A DNA stretch of 34,049 nt. It comes from Rubrivivax sp. (lineage in GTDB: Bacteria > Pseudomonadota > Gammaproteobacteria > Burkholderiales > Burkholderiaceae_C). The notes under the pieces were generated by a model that was not told where the DNA came from, did not search any database, and saw only the letters and a program-made list of their open reading frames with translations. Both the position numbers and the translations under genes were made by a program. Shown here piece after piece: positions 14,442 to 27,047 of this stretch. The stretch is from NCBI GenBank assembly GCA_019635285.1, contig JAHBZS010000051.1:1-34049 (forward strand), in the 5' to 3' direction. The number at the start of each line of letters is the position of its first letter. The first letter of the stretch is position 1.

Positions 14442-16565
14442 GTGAACCTTCCCGACATCAATATTCGCTACGACGGTTGGGTCGTCCTGCTGTCCTTCCT
14501 CATCGCCAGCCTGGCGTCCTATGTGGCGCTGGACCTGGCCAAGCGGGTGCGCACGCACGACCGCGTCATCGCCGTCGGCTGGTGGCCCGCCGGGTCGGTG
14601 ACCATGGGCACCGGCATCTGGGCGATGCACTTCATCGGCATGCTGGCGCTGAAGCTGCCGTTCGCCGTCGGCTACGACTACGCGATCACCGCGCTGTCCT
14701 GGTTTGCCGGGGTGGCGGTGTCGGCGATCGCGCTGCACGTCGCCGGCTACCGCCGGCTCACGCCGCTCAGCCTGTGCACCGGCGCGCTGGTGATGGGCGC
14801 GGGCATCTGTGCGATGCACTACACCGGCATGCATGCGCTGAAGCTGGCGCCGGGCATCCGCTGGGACGTGGGCTGGGTCACGGTGTCGGTGGTCATTGCG
14901 GTGGTCGCGTCGGCGGTGGCGCTGATGATCTTCTTCGCGCTGCGCCGCCTGTCCGGCGCGCGGGCGCGCCACGCGCAGATCGCCGCCGCGCTGGTGATGG
15001 GCGCGGCCATCGCGGGCATGCACTACAGCGGCATGGCGGCGGCCGGTTTCCCGGCCGATGCGGTCTGCCTCTCCGCGGGCGAGCTGCGCGGCGACCGCCT
15101 GGGGCTGATGGTGGCGGTGGCCGCGCTGATGCTGATGGGCCTGACGCTGGTCACCTCGGTGCTCGACGCGCGCCTGCAGGGCCGCGCGGCGCAGCTGGCG
15201 TCGTCGCTGCGCGCGGCCAACGACGAGCTGGAGCAGGTCGCCTTTCGCGACGCGCTGACCGGCCTGGCCAACCGCAGCCTGTTCGACGACCGGGTGACGC
15301 ATGCCGTGGAGCGCTGCCGGGGCGACGGCAGCAGCCTGGCCGTGCTGTTCGTCAACCTCGACGGCTTCAAGCCGATCAACGATTCCTTCGGCCACGACGT
15401 GGGCGACGCGGTGCTGCGCGAGGTGGCGCGGCGGCTGTCGGCGCAGGCGCGCGCCATCGACACCGTGGCGCGCGTGGGCGGCGACGAGTTCGTGCTGCTG
15501 CTCGAAGGCGGCCCGGATGTCACGGTCACCGCGCAGGTGGCGCAGCGCATCATCGACGCGCTGCTGCTGCCCTTCGAGCTGGGCCAGCGCGGGCTGCGGC
15601 TGTCGTGCTCCATCGGCATCGCCCTGTTCCCCACGGACGGCCCGCGTGACCAGCTCATGCCGCATGCCGACTCGGCCATGCAGGCGGCCAAGCGTGGCGG
15701 CGGCGGCGGCTACGCCTTCTTCGAGCCGCACATGAACGCCGGCGTGCGCGAGCAGGTGGAGTTGCAGCGGGACCTGCACACGGCGCTCGAACAGGGCGGC
15801 CAGCTCGAACTGCACTACCAGCCCAAGGTGCGCAACAACGGCCGCGTCATCACCGGCGCCGAGGCGCTGGTGCGCTGGCGCCATCCGACGCGCGGCCTGC
15901 TCGCGCCGGGCCTGTTCATCCCGGTGGCCGAGCGTTTTGGCCTGATCACGGCGCTGGGCAGCTGGGTCATCGACGAGGCCTGCCGGCAGACGGCCGAATG
16001 GCTTGAGCTGGGGCTGCGCATCCGCGTGGCCATCAATCTGTCGGTGCACCAGCTGCGCCAGGACGACCTGGTCGACCGCATCGCCCAGGCCATCCGGCGC
16101 CACGCGCTCGACCCCAAGCTGCTGACCTTCGAGATCACCGAATCGGTGGCCATGGAGGACGCCGACTCCGCGTCGCGGGTGTTCGAGCGGCTCGGCCAGC
16201 TCGGCGTGCAGCTGTCCATCGACGACTTCGGCACCGGCTACTCCAGCCTGGCGTACCTGCGCCGGCTGCAGGCCGGGGAGCTGAAGATCGACCGTTCGTT
16301 CGTGCACGACCTGGAAAGCAGCGCCGACGCGCGCGCCATCGTGCAGGCGGTGGTGCAGCTGGCGCACGCGCTGGGCCTGTCGGTGGTGGCCGAAGGCGTG
16401 GAAACCGAAGGCCAGCGCGCGGTGCTGCAGCACCTGCGCTGCGACGAACTGCAGGGCTTCCTGTTCGCGCGGCCGATGACCGCGCAGACCATGGCCGAAT
16501 GGGCGGCCGACATCGACCGGCCCTCGGCGCTGAGCTTCAGCCCTTCGGCGTTTCTCGAAGCCTGA
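14442..16565 (+). CDS. MHYT-GGDEF-EAL cyclic-di-GMP signalling protein
   Basis: A 707 aa membrane protein. Residues 10-240 form an MHYT sensor with seven predicted membrane helices and three signature motifs: MHFIGM (62-67), MHYTGM (125-130) and MHYSGM (193-198). MHYT domains are proposed to bind copper and sense O2, CO or NO. The GGDEF domain has an intact GGDEF (346-350) and an RxxD inhibitory site (Arg337-Asp340) five residues before it. The EAL domain keeps EALVRW (474-479), the ITES, DDFGTGYSSL and EGVE motifs, and the Lys near 615. Both diguanylate cyclase and phosphodiesterase activities therefore look possible. The start is a GTG whose product MNLPDINIRYDGWVVLLS fits family N-termini. 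It is transcribed alone, ending 44 bp before metH. Confidence 0.93.
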   Translation: MNLPDINIRYDGWVVLLSFLIASLASYVALDLAKRVRTHDRVIAVGWWPAGSVTMGTGIWAMHFIGMLALKLPFAVGYDYAITALSWFAGVAVSAIALHVAGYRRLTPLSLCTGALVMGAGICAMHYTGMHALKLAPGIRWDVGWVTVSVVIAVVASAVALMIFFALRRLSGARARHAQIAAALVMGAAIAGMHYSGMAAAGFPADAVCLSAGELRGDRLGLMVAVAALMLMGLTLVTSVLDARLQGRAAQLASSLRAANDELEQVAFRDALTGLANRSLFDDRVTHAVERCRGDGSSLAVLFVNLDGFKPINDSFGHDVGDAVLREVARRLSAQARAIDTVARVGGDEFVLLLEGGPDVTVTAQVAQRIIDALLLPFELGQRGLRLSCSIGIALFPTDGPRDQLMPHADSAMQAAKRGGGGGYAFFEPHMNAGVREQVELQRDLHTALEQGGQLELHYQPKVRNNGRVITGAEALVRWRHPTRGLLAPGLFIPVAERFGLITALGSWVIDEACRQTAEWLELGLRIRVAINLSVHQLRQDDLVDRIAQAIRRHALDPKLLTFEITESVAMEDADSASRVFERLGQLGVQLSIDDFGTGYSSLAYLRRLQAGELKIDRSFVHDLESSADARAIVQAVVQLAHALGLSVVAEGVETEGQRAVLQHLRCDELQGFLFARPMTAQTMAEWAADIDRPSALSFSPSAFLEA

Positions 16566-16597
16566 CCCTGCGCCGCGTGGGTGCAGGCGCGGCCTTC

Positions 16598-16603
16598 TAA
16601 AAT
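16598..16603 (+). promoter_or_regulatory. Candidate -10 box of the first methionine synthase gene (leaderless)
   Basis: TAAAAT ends 6 nt before the ATG at 16610 and no Shine-Dalgarno is present, so the transcript may begin at the start codon itself. There is no good -35. Confidence 0.45.
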
Positions 16604-16609
16604 CGCGGC

Positions 16610-17659
<1,050 letters not shown>

Positions 17660-17674
17660 AACGCCGCAGGTCAC

Positions 17675-17680
17675 TACAAT
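17675..17680 (+). promoter_or_regulatory. Candidate -10 box of the SAH riboswitch transcript
   Basis: TACAAT lies 7 bp before the first base of the riboswitch P1 stem (17688), exactly where a -10 box should be for a transcript starting with the aptamer. The -35 is poor. It gives the second metH gene its own promoter. Confidence 0.5.
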
Positions 17681-17687
17681 AGGGTGT

Positions 17688-17758
17688 CCCCAAGGAGCGC
17701 TGCGACGGCCGCACCGGCTGCCAGGCTTGGGAGCCCCCGTGTTCAACTGCGCTCACCC
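17688..17758 (+). promoter_or_regulatory. S-adenosylhomocysteine (SAH) riboswitch aptamer
   Basis: The sequence carries the conserved SAH riboswitch (ahcY motif, RF01057) blocks: GGAGCGCTGC (17694-17703), GCCAGGCT (17720-17727) and CAACTGCGCTCACCC (17744-17758). P1 pairs CCCAAG (17689-17694) with CTTGGG (17726-17731). The inner GCCG/CGGC hairpin forms P2. GAGCGC (17695-17700) pairs with GCGCTC (17749-17754) as the long-range helix or pseudoknot. Known members sit before ahcY, metH or metF and raise expression when SAH accumulates. Here it precedes the cobalamin half of split methionine synthase, matching that role. Confidence 0.88.
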
Positions 17759-17808
17759 GTCCTTCAGGCCGCGGTGAGCCCCGGCGGCCTTTGAATGAGG
17801 CTGCCGCC
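17751..17808 (+). promoter_or_regulatory. Putative expression platform of the SAH riboswitch
   Basis: Three competing helices can be drawn. Helix A pairs GCTCACC (17751-17757, the aptamer 3' edge) with GGTGAGC (17773-17779). Helix B pairs AGGCCGC (17766-17772) with GCGGCCT (17784-17790). Helix C pairs GGCGGC (17783-17788) with GCCGCC (17803-17808), enclosing the GAGG ribosome-binding site (17797-17800) and abutting the ATG. B and C cannot coexist, and A uses the B loop and the aptamer strand. This suggests control of translation initiation. The logic is inferred by hand pairing. Confidence 0.5.
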
Positions 17809-20538
<2,730 letters not shown>

Positions 20539-20578
20539 CGCCGATGCGCTGAACGCCGGGCCGCAGTTGTATCCGGCT

Positions 20579-20600
20579 GTCAGCCCGGAGGAGGGCTGAC
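20579..20600 (+). terminator. Hairpin after metH (candidate terminator)
   Basis: Perfect 8-bp arms GTCAGCCC (20579-20586) and GGGCTGAC (20593-20600) close a GGAGGA loop, 40 bp after the metH stop. The following bases (TACCTCTT) are only weakly T-rich, so termination strength is uncertain; no gene is seen between here and 20702. Confidence 0.5.
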
Positions 20601-20702
20601 TACCTCTTGATACGCAACGCGGCCGGCCCCTGCCGATGAACGTCGAGCGCCGCGTGCGCCGGGCACGCCGGCGCGCGCGCTGGCGCCCCGTGGGGGATCG
20701 AC

Positions 20703-22493
20703 GTGACCAAGCGAAGCACCATTTCCACGGCCGCGGCGCCGCTGCTGTCGCGGCTGGCGCTGTGCGGCGTGCTGCTGCTCGCCGCCTGCGGCGGCGGGGG
20801 CGGCGCGGACGGCGAAAGCGCCAGCGGCACCGCGTCGGGCAGTGGCCCGGGCGCGGGCACGCCCGCGGCCAAGGAGATGCCGGCCTCGCGCGAGCAGGCG
20901 GCGCGCTTCCTGACGCAGGCCACCTTCGGGCCGACCGAAGCCGATGTCGACCGTGTGATGGCCATCGGCTACGCCGCCTGGATCGACGAGCAGCTGGCCA
21001 AGCCGGCCACGTCGCACCGCGCCTACTGGGAAGCGGCCGACGCCGCCATCCAGGCTGCCAGCCCGGGCAGCAACGCCTGGCAGGACCAGGTCTTCGAGTC
21101 GTTCTGGAAGCAGGCCCTCAGCGGCGAGGACCAGCTGCGCCAGCGCATGGCCTACGCGCTGTCGCAGATCTTCGTCATCTCGATGCAGGACGGCTCGGTG
21201 GGCGACAACCCGCGCGCCGTGGCGGCCTGGCTGGACATGCTCGGCGACAAGGGGCTGGGCCGCTACCGCGACCTGCTCGAGGCGGTGTCGCGCCATCCGC
21301 TGATGGGCATGTACCTGTCGCACATGCGCAACCAGAAGGCCGACCCGCGGACCGGCCGCGTGCCCGACGAGAACTACGCGCGCGAGGTCATGCAGCTGTT
21401 CTCCATCGGCCTGGTGGCGCTGAACCGAGACGGCACGGTGCGCAGCGACGGCGGCAAGCCGATCGACACCTATGGCCCCAGCGACATTGCCGGCCTGGCC
21501 AAGGTGTTCACCGGCTGGAGCTGGGCCTGCCCGGACTGGCCGGACAACAACTGCTTCTTCTGGGGCTCGGTCAGCGGCAACGCCGACCCCGACCGCAGCT
21601 TCAAGAGCATGCTCGCCTATCCGCAGTACCACGCGGTCGAAGAGAAGAGCTTCCTCGGCACGACCATCGCGGTGCAGGCCACGTCGGACCCGCAGGCCAG
21701 CCTGCGCGTGGCGCTGGACACCCTGGCCGCGCACCCCAATGTCGGCCCCTTCATCGGCAAGCAGCTGATCCAGCGGCTGGTGACCAGCAACCCCAGCCCG
21801 CAGTACGTGGCGGCGGTGGCCTCGGCCTTCGACGCCTCGGGCGGCGACCTGAAGGCCATGCTGCGCGCGGTGCTGATGCATCCGGAGGCGCGCGTCACGT
21901 CCGACAGCGCCGGCAAGCTGCGCGAGCCGGTGCTCAAGCTGTCGGCCTTCCTGCGCGCCTTCGGCTTCAGCTCCGACAGCGGCGCCTACCGCGTCGGCAA
22001 TACCGACAACCCGGGCACCGCGCTGGGCCAGACGCCGCTGCGCGCGCCTTCGGTCTTCAATTTCTACCGGCCGGGCTACGTGCCGCCGGGCACCCAGGCC
22101 GCGGCCGCGGCGCTGGCCGCGCCGGAGATGCAGATCGCCCACGAGACCACGGCGGCCGGCTACGTGAACTACATGCGCGACAACATCGCGCAGGGCGTCG
22201 GCCAGTGGAACAGCGCCACCAGCCGGCGCGACCTGCAGGCCGACTACAGCGCCGAGCTGGCGCTGGCCGAGCAGCCCGCGGCGCTGGTCGAGCGCGTCAA
22301 CGCCAAGCTGCTGCTGGGCGCCATGCCGGCCGAACTGAAGGCCGAGATCCAGGGCGCGATCGAGAAGATGGCCATCCCGGCGCTGCGCAGCGATGCGTCG
22401 AACCAGCGGCAGGTCAACGATGCCAAGCGGGCGCGCGTCAACGCGGCGATCCTGCTGGCCGTCGTGTCCCCTGAGTTCCAAGTTCAGAAGTAG
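20703..22493 (+). CDS. DUF1800 domain lipoprotein
   Basis: A 596 aa protein starting at GTG 20703. The N-terminus has a lipoprotein signal: basic residues, a hydrophobic core, then LAAC with Cys29, followed by a Gly/Ser-rich linker. The DUF1800 body starts at ASREQAARFLTQATFGPTEADVDRV (about residue 61) and includes RVPDENYAREVMQLFSIGL (about 218-236) and a late PSVFNFYRPGY segment. DUF1800 proteins are secreted and of unknown function. They are commonly encoded next to DUF1501 proteins, as here (31-bp gap), so the pair is probably one operon. It is predicted to be anchored to an envelope membrane. Confidence 0.92.
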   Translation: MTKRSTISTAAAPLLSRLALCGVLLLAACGGGGGADGESASGTASGSGPGAGTPAAKEMPASREQAARFLTQATFGPTEADVDRVMAIGYAAWIDEQLAKPATSHRAYWEAADAAIQAASPGSNAWQDQVFESFWKQALSGEDQLRQRMAYALSQIFVISMQDGSVGDNPRAVAAWLDMLGDKGLGRYRDLLEAVSRHPLMGMYLSHMRNQKADPRTGRVPDENYAREVMQLFSIGLVALNRDGTVRSDGGKPIDTYGPSDIAGLAKVFTGWSWACPDWPDNNCFFWGSVSGNADPDRSFKSMLAYPQYHAVEEKSFLGTTIAVQATSDPQASLRVALDTLAAHPNVGPFIGKQLIQRLVTSNPSPQYVAAVASAFDASGGDLKAMLRAVLMHPEARVTSDSAGKLREPVLKLSAFLRAFGFSSDSGAYRVGNTDNPGTALGQTPLRAPSVFNFYRPGYVPPGTQAAAAALAAPEMQIAHETTAAGYVNYMRDNIAQGVGQWNSATSRRDLQADYSAELALAEQPAALVERVNAKLLLGAMPAELKAEIQGAIEKMAIPALRSDASNQRQVNDAKRARVNAAILLAVVSPEFQVQK

Positions 22494-22524
22494 TCCACCC
22501 CACGGCCTTCGGCTGCCCCCCATC

Positions 22525-24072
22525 ATGAGCCACCACGATGCCTCCCGCCGCCTGTTCCTGCGCCATGCCGGGGCCATGGCCTCGCTGCTCGGCCCGGCCG
22601 CGGCGCCCCTGGCGCTGAACCTGTCGGCGCTGGGCACCGCCGCGGCGCAGGCCGCGCCCGACTACAAGGCGCTGGTGTGCCTGTTCCTGTTCGGCGGCAA
22701 CGACGCGCTGAACATGGTGCTGCCCACCGACAGCGCGTCCTGGGCCAACTACGGCGCGGTGCGCAACCAGGCGCCGGATTCGATCGCGCTGCTCGCGCCG
22801 GGCACGGCGCCCAACCCCGGCGCGGCTGCGGGCTCGCCGGCGCGGCTGGGCGGGGTGCTGCCGATCCTGCCGACGCGCGCGCAAGGCCGCAGCTTCGCGC
22901 TGCATCCGGCGATGGGCAGCCTGCAGACGCTGTTCAACAACGACAAGCGGCTGGCCATCCTGCCCAACATCGGCCCGCTGATCATGCCGACCACCAAGGC
23001 GCAGTACGGCCAGAGCGCGCACCCCAAGCCGGCCAGCCTGTTCTCGCACAACGACCAGGCCAACACCTGGCAGGCGCTGGCGCCCGAAGGTGCCACGCGC
23101 GGCTGGGGCGGCCGCATGGGCGACGTGCTGGCGTCGATGAACGCGCGCCCGGTGTTCACGGCCATCTCCGCCGCCGGCAACGCGGTCTGGCTGGCCGGCG
23201 ACAGCGTGCAGCAGTACCAGGTCAGCGGCAACGGCGCGATCCGCATGGGCACCGACGGCAGCGGCCGCGTCTTCGGCTCGGCCGATGTCGGCGCGGCGCT
23301 GCAGCGCATCGCCGCGTCCACGCGCGGCACGCACGTGTTCGAGCGCGACCTGGCGGCGCTGGGCCGCCGCTCCATCGACGCCGAGACGGCGTTGCGCACC
23401 GCCTTGAAGCCGCCCAGCGACGCGCTGTTCGGCACCGCGCCCGGCAGCGGCAGCTACAACGCCAGCAGCGACCCGAAGCTGCAATACGACCACCCACTGA
23501 CCGGCGCCAAGGCCTTCAACGCGCTGGCCCAGCAGCTGCAGATCGTGGCGCGGCTGATCGACGCCAGCAGCGCCGCCGGGGTGCAGGCGCGGCGCCAGGT
23601 GTTCTTCGTCAGCCTGGGCGGCTTCGACACGCACGACAACCAGAACCGCAGCCATGCCGACCTGATGGCCAGGCTGGCCCACGCCTTGAGCTACTTCGAT
23701 GCCACGCTCGGCGCGATGGGCGCGCGCGATAGGGTCACGACCTTCACCGCTTCGGACTTCGGCCGCACCTTCACCAGCAACGGCGACGGCACCGACCACG
23801 GCTGGGGCGCGCACCATTTCGTGCTGGGCGGCGCGGTGCGCGGCGGCGACCTGTACGGCAACTTCCCGGTGCTCGGCGCGAAGAACGCCAACAACAACAA
23901 CTTCGATGCCAGCCCCAACCAGATCGGCAACGGCGCGCTGCTGCCCGAGACCTCGGTAGACCAGCTGGGCGCGACGCTGGGCCGCTGGTTCGGCCTGAGC
24001 GACGGCCAGCTGCTGGACCTGTTTCCCCACCTGGCGAACTACAGCCAGCGCAACCTGGGCTTCATGGCGTAG
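22525..24072 (+). CDS. DUF1501 domain protein with Tat signal
   Basis: A 515 aa protein beginning MSHHDASRRLFLRHAGAMAS. The SRRLFLR segment (residues 7-13) matches the twin-arginine motif and a hydrophobic stretch follows, so export as a folded protein is expected. The DUF1501 body starts near YKALVCLFLFGGNDALNMVLP and has SLGGFDTHDNQNRSH and SDFGRTFTSNGDGTDHGWG, which recall the metal-binding motifs of the alkaline phosphatase/sulfatase superfamily. Function is unknown. It follows its DUF1800 partner by 31 bp; longer upstream starts overlap that gene and are rejected. Its last 11 bp overlap the end of convergent comM. Confidence 0.92.
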   Translation: MSHHDASRRLFLRHAGAMASLLGPAAAPLALNLSALGTAAAQAAPDYKALVCLFLFGGNDALNMVLPTDSASWANYGAVRNQAPDSIALLAPGTAPNPGAAAGSPARLGGVLPILPTRAQGRSFALHPAMGSLQTLFNNDKRLAILPNIGPLIMPTTKAQYGQSAHPKPASLFSHNDQANTWQALAPEGATRGWGGRMGDVLASMNARPVFTAISAAGNAVWLAGDSVQQYQVSGNGAIRMGTDGSGRVFGSADVGAALQRIAASTRGTHVFERDLAALGRRSIDAETALRTALKPPSDALFGTAPGSGSYNASSDPKLQYDHPLTGAKAFNALAQQLQIVARLIDASSAAGVQARRQVFFVSLGGFDTHDNQNRSHADLMARLAHALSYFDATLGAMGARDRVTTFTASDFGRTFTSNGDGTDHGWGAHHFVLGGAVRGGDLYGNFPVLGAKNANNNNFDASPNQIGNGALLPETSVDQLGATLGRWFGLSDGQLLDLFPHLANYSQRNLGFMA

Positions 24073-25585
24073 CCGCGCGCTTGAGCTGCAGCGCCTCGGC
24101 CACGTGCGCGGTGGTGAGGGTCTCGGCGCCGGCCAGGTCGGCGATGGTGCGCGCCACCTTCAGCGCACGGTGCAGGCTGCGGCTGGACCAGCCCAGGCGC
24201 TGCGCCGCCCCTTGCGCAAAGCGCGCGGCGGCCGCGTCGGTGGCACACAGCGCATCGATGCGGCCGGCCTCGATGGCGGCATTCGGCAGCCCCTGGCGCT
24301 GCAGTTGGCGCTGCCGTGCCGCGGCCACGCGCGAGGCCACCGCGGCCGAGTCCTCGCCGTCGGGCTCGGCCATCAGCTGCTCGGCGCGCACCGCATGCAC
24401 CTCGACCTGCAGGTCGATGCGGTCGAGCAGCGGCCCGGAAATGCGCGCGCGGTAGCGCGCGATGCCCTCCGGCGTGCAGCGGCAGGTCTTGCCGGTGGCG
24501 GCGAACGCGCCCAGGTAGCCGCAAGGGCAGGGGTTCATTGCCGCCACCAGCTGGAAGCGCGCCGGAAAGGCCGCCTGCCGCGCGGCCCGCGAGATGGTGA
24601 TGTGGCCGTTTTCCAGCGGCTCGCGCAGCGCCTCCAGCGCGGCGCGCGGAAATTCCGGCAGTTCGTCGAGGAAGAGCACGCCGCCGTGCGCCAGCGAGAT
24701 CTCGCCCGGCCGCGGCGGTGAACCGCCGCCCACCAGCGCCACCGCGCTGGCCGAATGGTGCGGCGCGCGAAACGGCCGCCGGCCGAAGGCGCCGGCCTCG
24801 GCGCCCAATGTGGCCAGGCCCTGCAGCGCGGCGCTGTCCAGCGCCTCGGCCTCGTCCATCGGCGGCAGCAGGCCGGGCAGGCGCAGCGCCAGCATCGACT
24901 TGCCGGTGCCCGGCGGCCCGACCAGCAGCAGGCTGTGCGACCCGGCCGCGGCGATTTCCAGCGCGCGCTTGGCCGTGGCCTGGCCTTTTACATCGCGCAA
25001 CTCGGGCGGGGCTGCCACGACGGCGGGCGCGGGCGCTGCGGCCGGCGGCAGCGGCACCGCCGCCTCGCCCGGCTGCAGTGCGTGCACCACCTGCAGCAGG
25101 CTGTCGGCGGCGCGGATGTCCAGACCGCTGACGTGCGCGGCCGCCGCTGCACTGTCCCTGGGCAGCACCAGGCCACGGCGGTGCGGCGCGCGGCGCAGCG
25201 CCAGGGCCAATGCCAGCGCGCCGCGCACCGGCCGCAACTCACCGGCCAGCGACAGCTCGCCGGCGAACTCGAAGCCGTCCAGCCGGGCCGCGTCGATCTG
25301 CTCGGCGGCCGCCAGGATGCCCAGCGCGATCGGCAGGTCGAAGCGGCCGGACTCCTTCGGCAGGTCGGCCGGCGCCAGGTTGACGGTGATGCGCTTGTTG
25401 TGCGGGAAGGCAAAGCCGCTGTGCAGCAGCGCGGCGCGCACGCGTTCGCGCGATTCCTTGACCTCGGTATCCGCCAGCCCCACCAGCGTGAAGCTGGGCA
25501 GCCCGTTGGCCAGATGCACCTCCACGGTCACCGGCGGGGCTTGCAGCGCGTCGAGCGCGCGGCTGTGGACGACGGCGAGGGACAT
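24062..25585 (-). CDS. comM: YifB/ComM family Mg-chelatase-like AAA+ ATPase
   Basis: A 507 aa protein with three parts. The N-terminal ChlI-like domain begins SLAVVHSRALDALQAPPVTVEVH and continues LVGLADTEVKESRERVRAAL. The AAA+ domain has Walker A GPPGTGKS (223-230) and Walker B GGVLFLDELPEF (301-312), preceded by RPFRAPHHSASAVALVGGG. The C-terminal Mg-chelatase lid holds MNPCPCGYLG, a Cys-containing zinc-like element. ComM acts as a hexameric helicase that promotes branch migration during integration of DNA taken up by natural transformation. The start at 25585 gives full length. It is convergent with DUF1501 and overlaps it by 11 bp. Confidence 0.94.
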   Translation of the reverse strand: MSLAVVHSRALDALQAPPVTVEVHLANGLPSFTLVGLADTEVKESRERVRAALLHSGFAFPHNKRITVNLAPADLPKESGRFDLPIALGILAAAEQIDAARLDGFEFAGELSLAGELRPVRGALALALALRRAPHRRGLVLPRDSAAAAAHVSGLDIRAADSLLQVVHALQPGEAAVPLPPAAAPAPAVVAAPPELRDVKGQATAKRALEIAAAGSHSLLLVGPPGTGKSMLALRLPGLLPPMDEAEALDSAALQGLATLGAEAGAFGRRPFRAPHHSASAVALVGGGSPPRPGEISLAHGGVLFLDELPEFPRAALEALREPLENGHITISRAARQAAFPARFQLVAAMNPCPCGYLGAFAATGKTCRCTPEGIARYRARISGPLLDRIDLQVEVHAVRAEQLMAEPDGEDSAAVASRVAAARQRQLQRQGLPNAAIEAGRIDALCATDAAAARFAQGAAQRLGWSSRSLHRALKVARTIADLAGAETLTTAHVAEALQLKRAATP

Positions 25586-25645
25586 GGCTGCGCATCATGC
25601 CAGTGCCCAGGCCATGCCCCCGGGGAAGCGGGTGCCGCCGCGTCG

Positions 25646-25662
25646 CGCACTGTCGCGGTGCA
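25646..25662 (+). promoter_or_regulatory. Candidate NtrC binding site
   Basis: CGCACTGTCGCGGTGCA matches the NtrC consensus TGCACY-N5-RGTGCA at all but the first base. Its centre lies about 105 bp upstream of the expected sigma-54 start site, a usual enhancer distance. Only one clear copy was found; many nitrogen promoters have two. Confidence 0.6.
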
Positions 25663-25733
25663 TGGCGCGCTGCATTGGGGCGGCGTCGGTCGTTGTGGGG
25701 CGGGCGGCGCATCGATTCACCGAATTGGCGCAA

Positions 25734-25750
25734 TGGCACGGTTTCTGCAT
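25734..25750 (+). promoter_or_regulatory. Sigma-54 (RpoN) promoter, -24/-12
   Basis: TGGCACGGTTTCTGCAT agrees with TGGCACG-N4-TTGCW at nearly every position, and the invariant GG (25735-25736) and GC (25747-25748) are separated by exactly 10 bases. Transcription should start near 25759, leaving a leader of about 60 nt before the porin gene. The neighbouring NtrC site and the glnK-amtB genes downstream support it. Confidence 0.85.
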
Positions 25751-25819
25751 ATCGGCCGCTGTCATCGATCTTTCCCGGCCTTTCTTTTCGATCTCCCCCA
25801 CATCCTGGAGCCCTCACCC

Positions 25820-26957
<1,138 letters not shown>

Positions 26958-27047
26958 GGCGGCCTATCCACACGCCGCCGCCCGCTCCATGAAGACGGTG
27001 CCGCACAGGCGCCGGCCGGGGCAGCCGCGGCCCAGACGGAAGCAATC

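Noticed and set aside
11624-16433. Long minus-strand open frames opposite the AAA+ gene and the GGDEF-EAL gene
   Set aside because: They mirror the codons of clear genes on the plus strand and show no domain; they are high-GC shadows.
17660-17808. The metH split read as a frameshift or broken gene
   Set aside because: The gap holds a complete riboswitch and a promoter, both halves end at domain borders, and the same split is known in betaproteobacteria.
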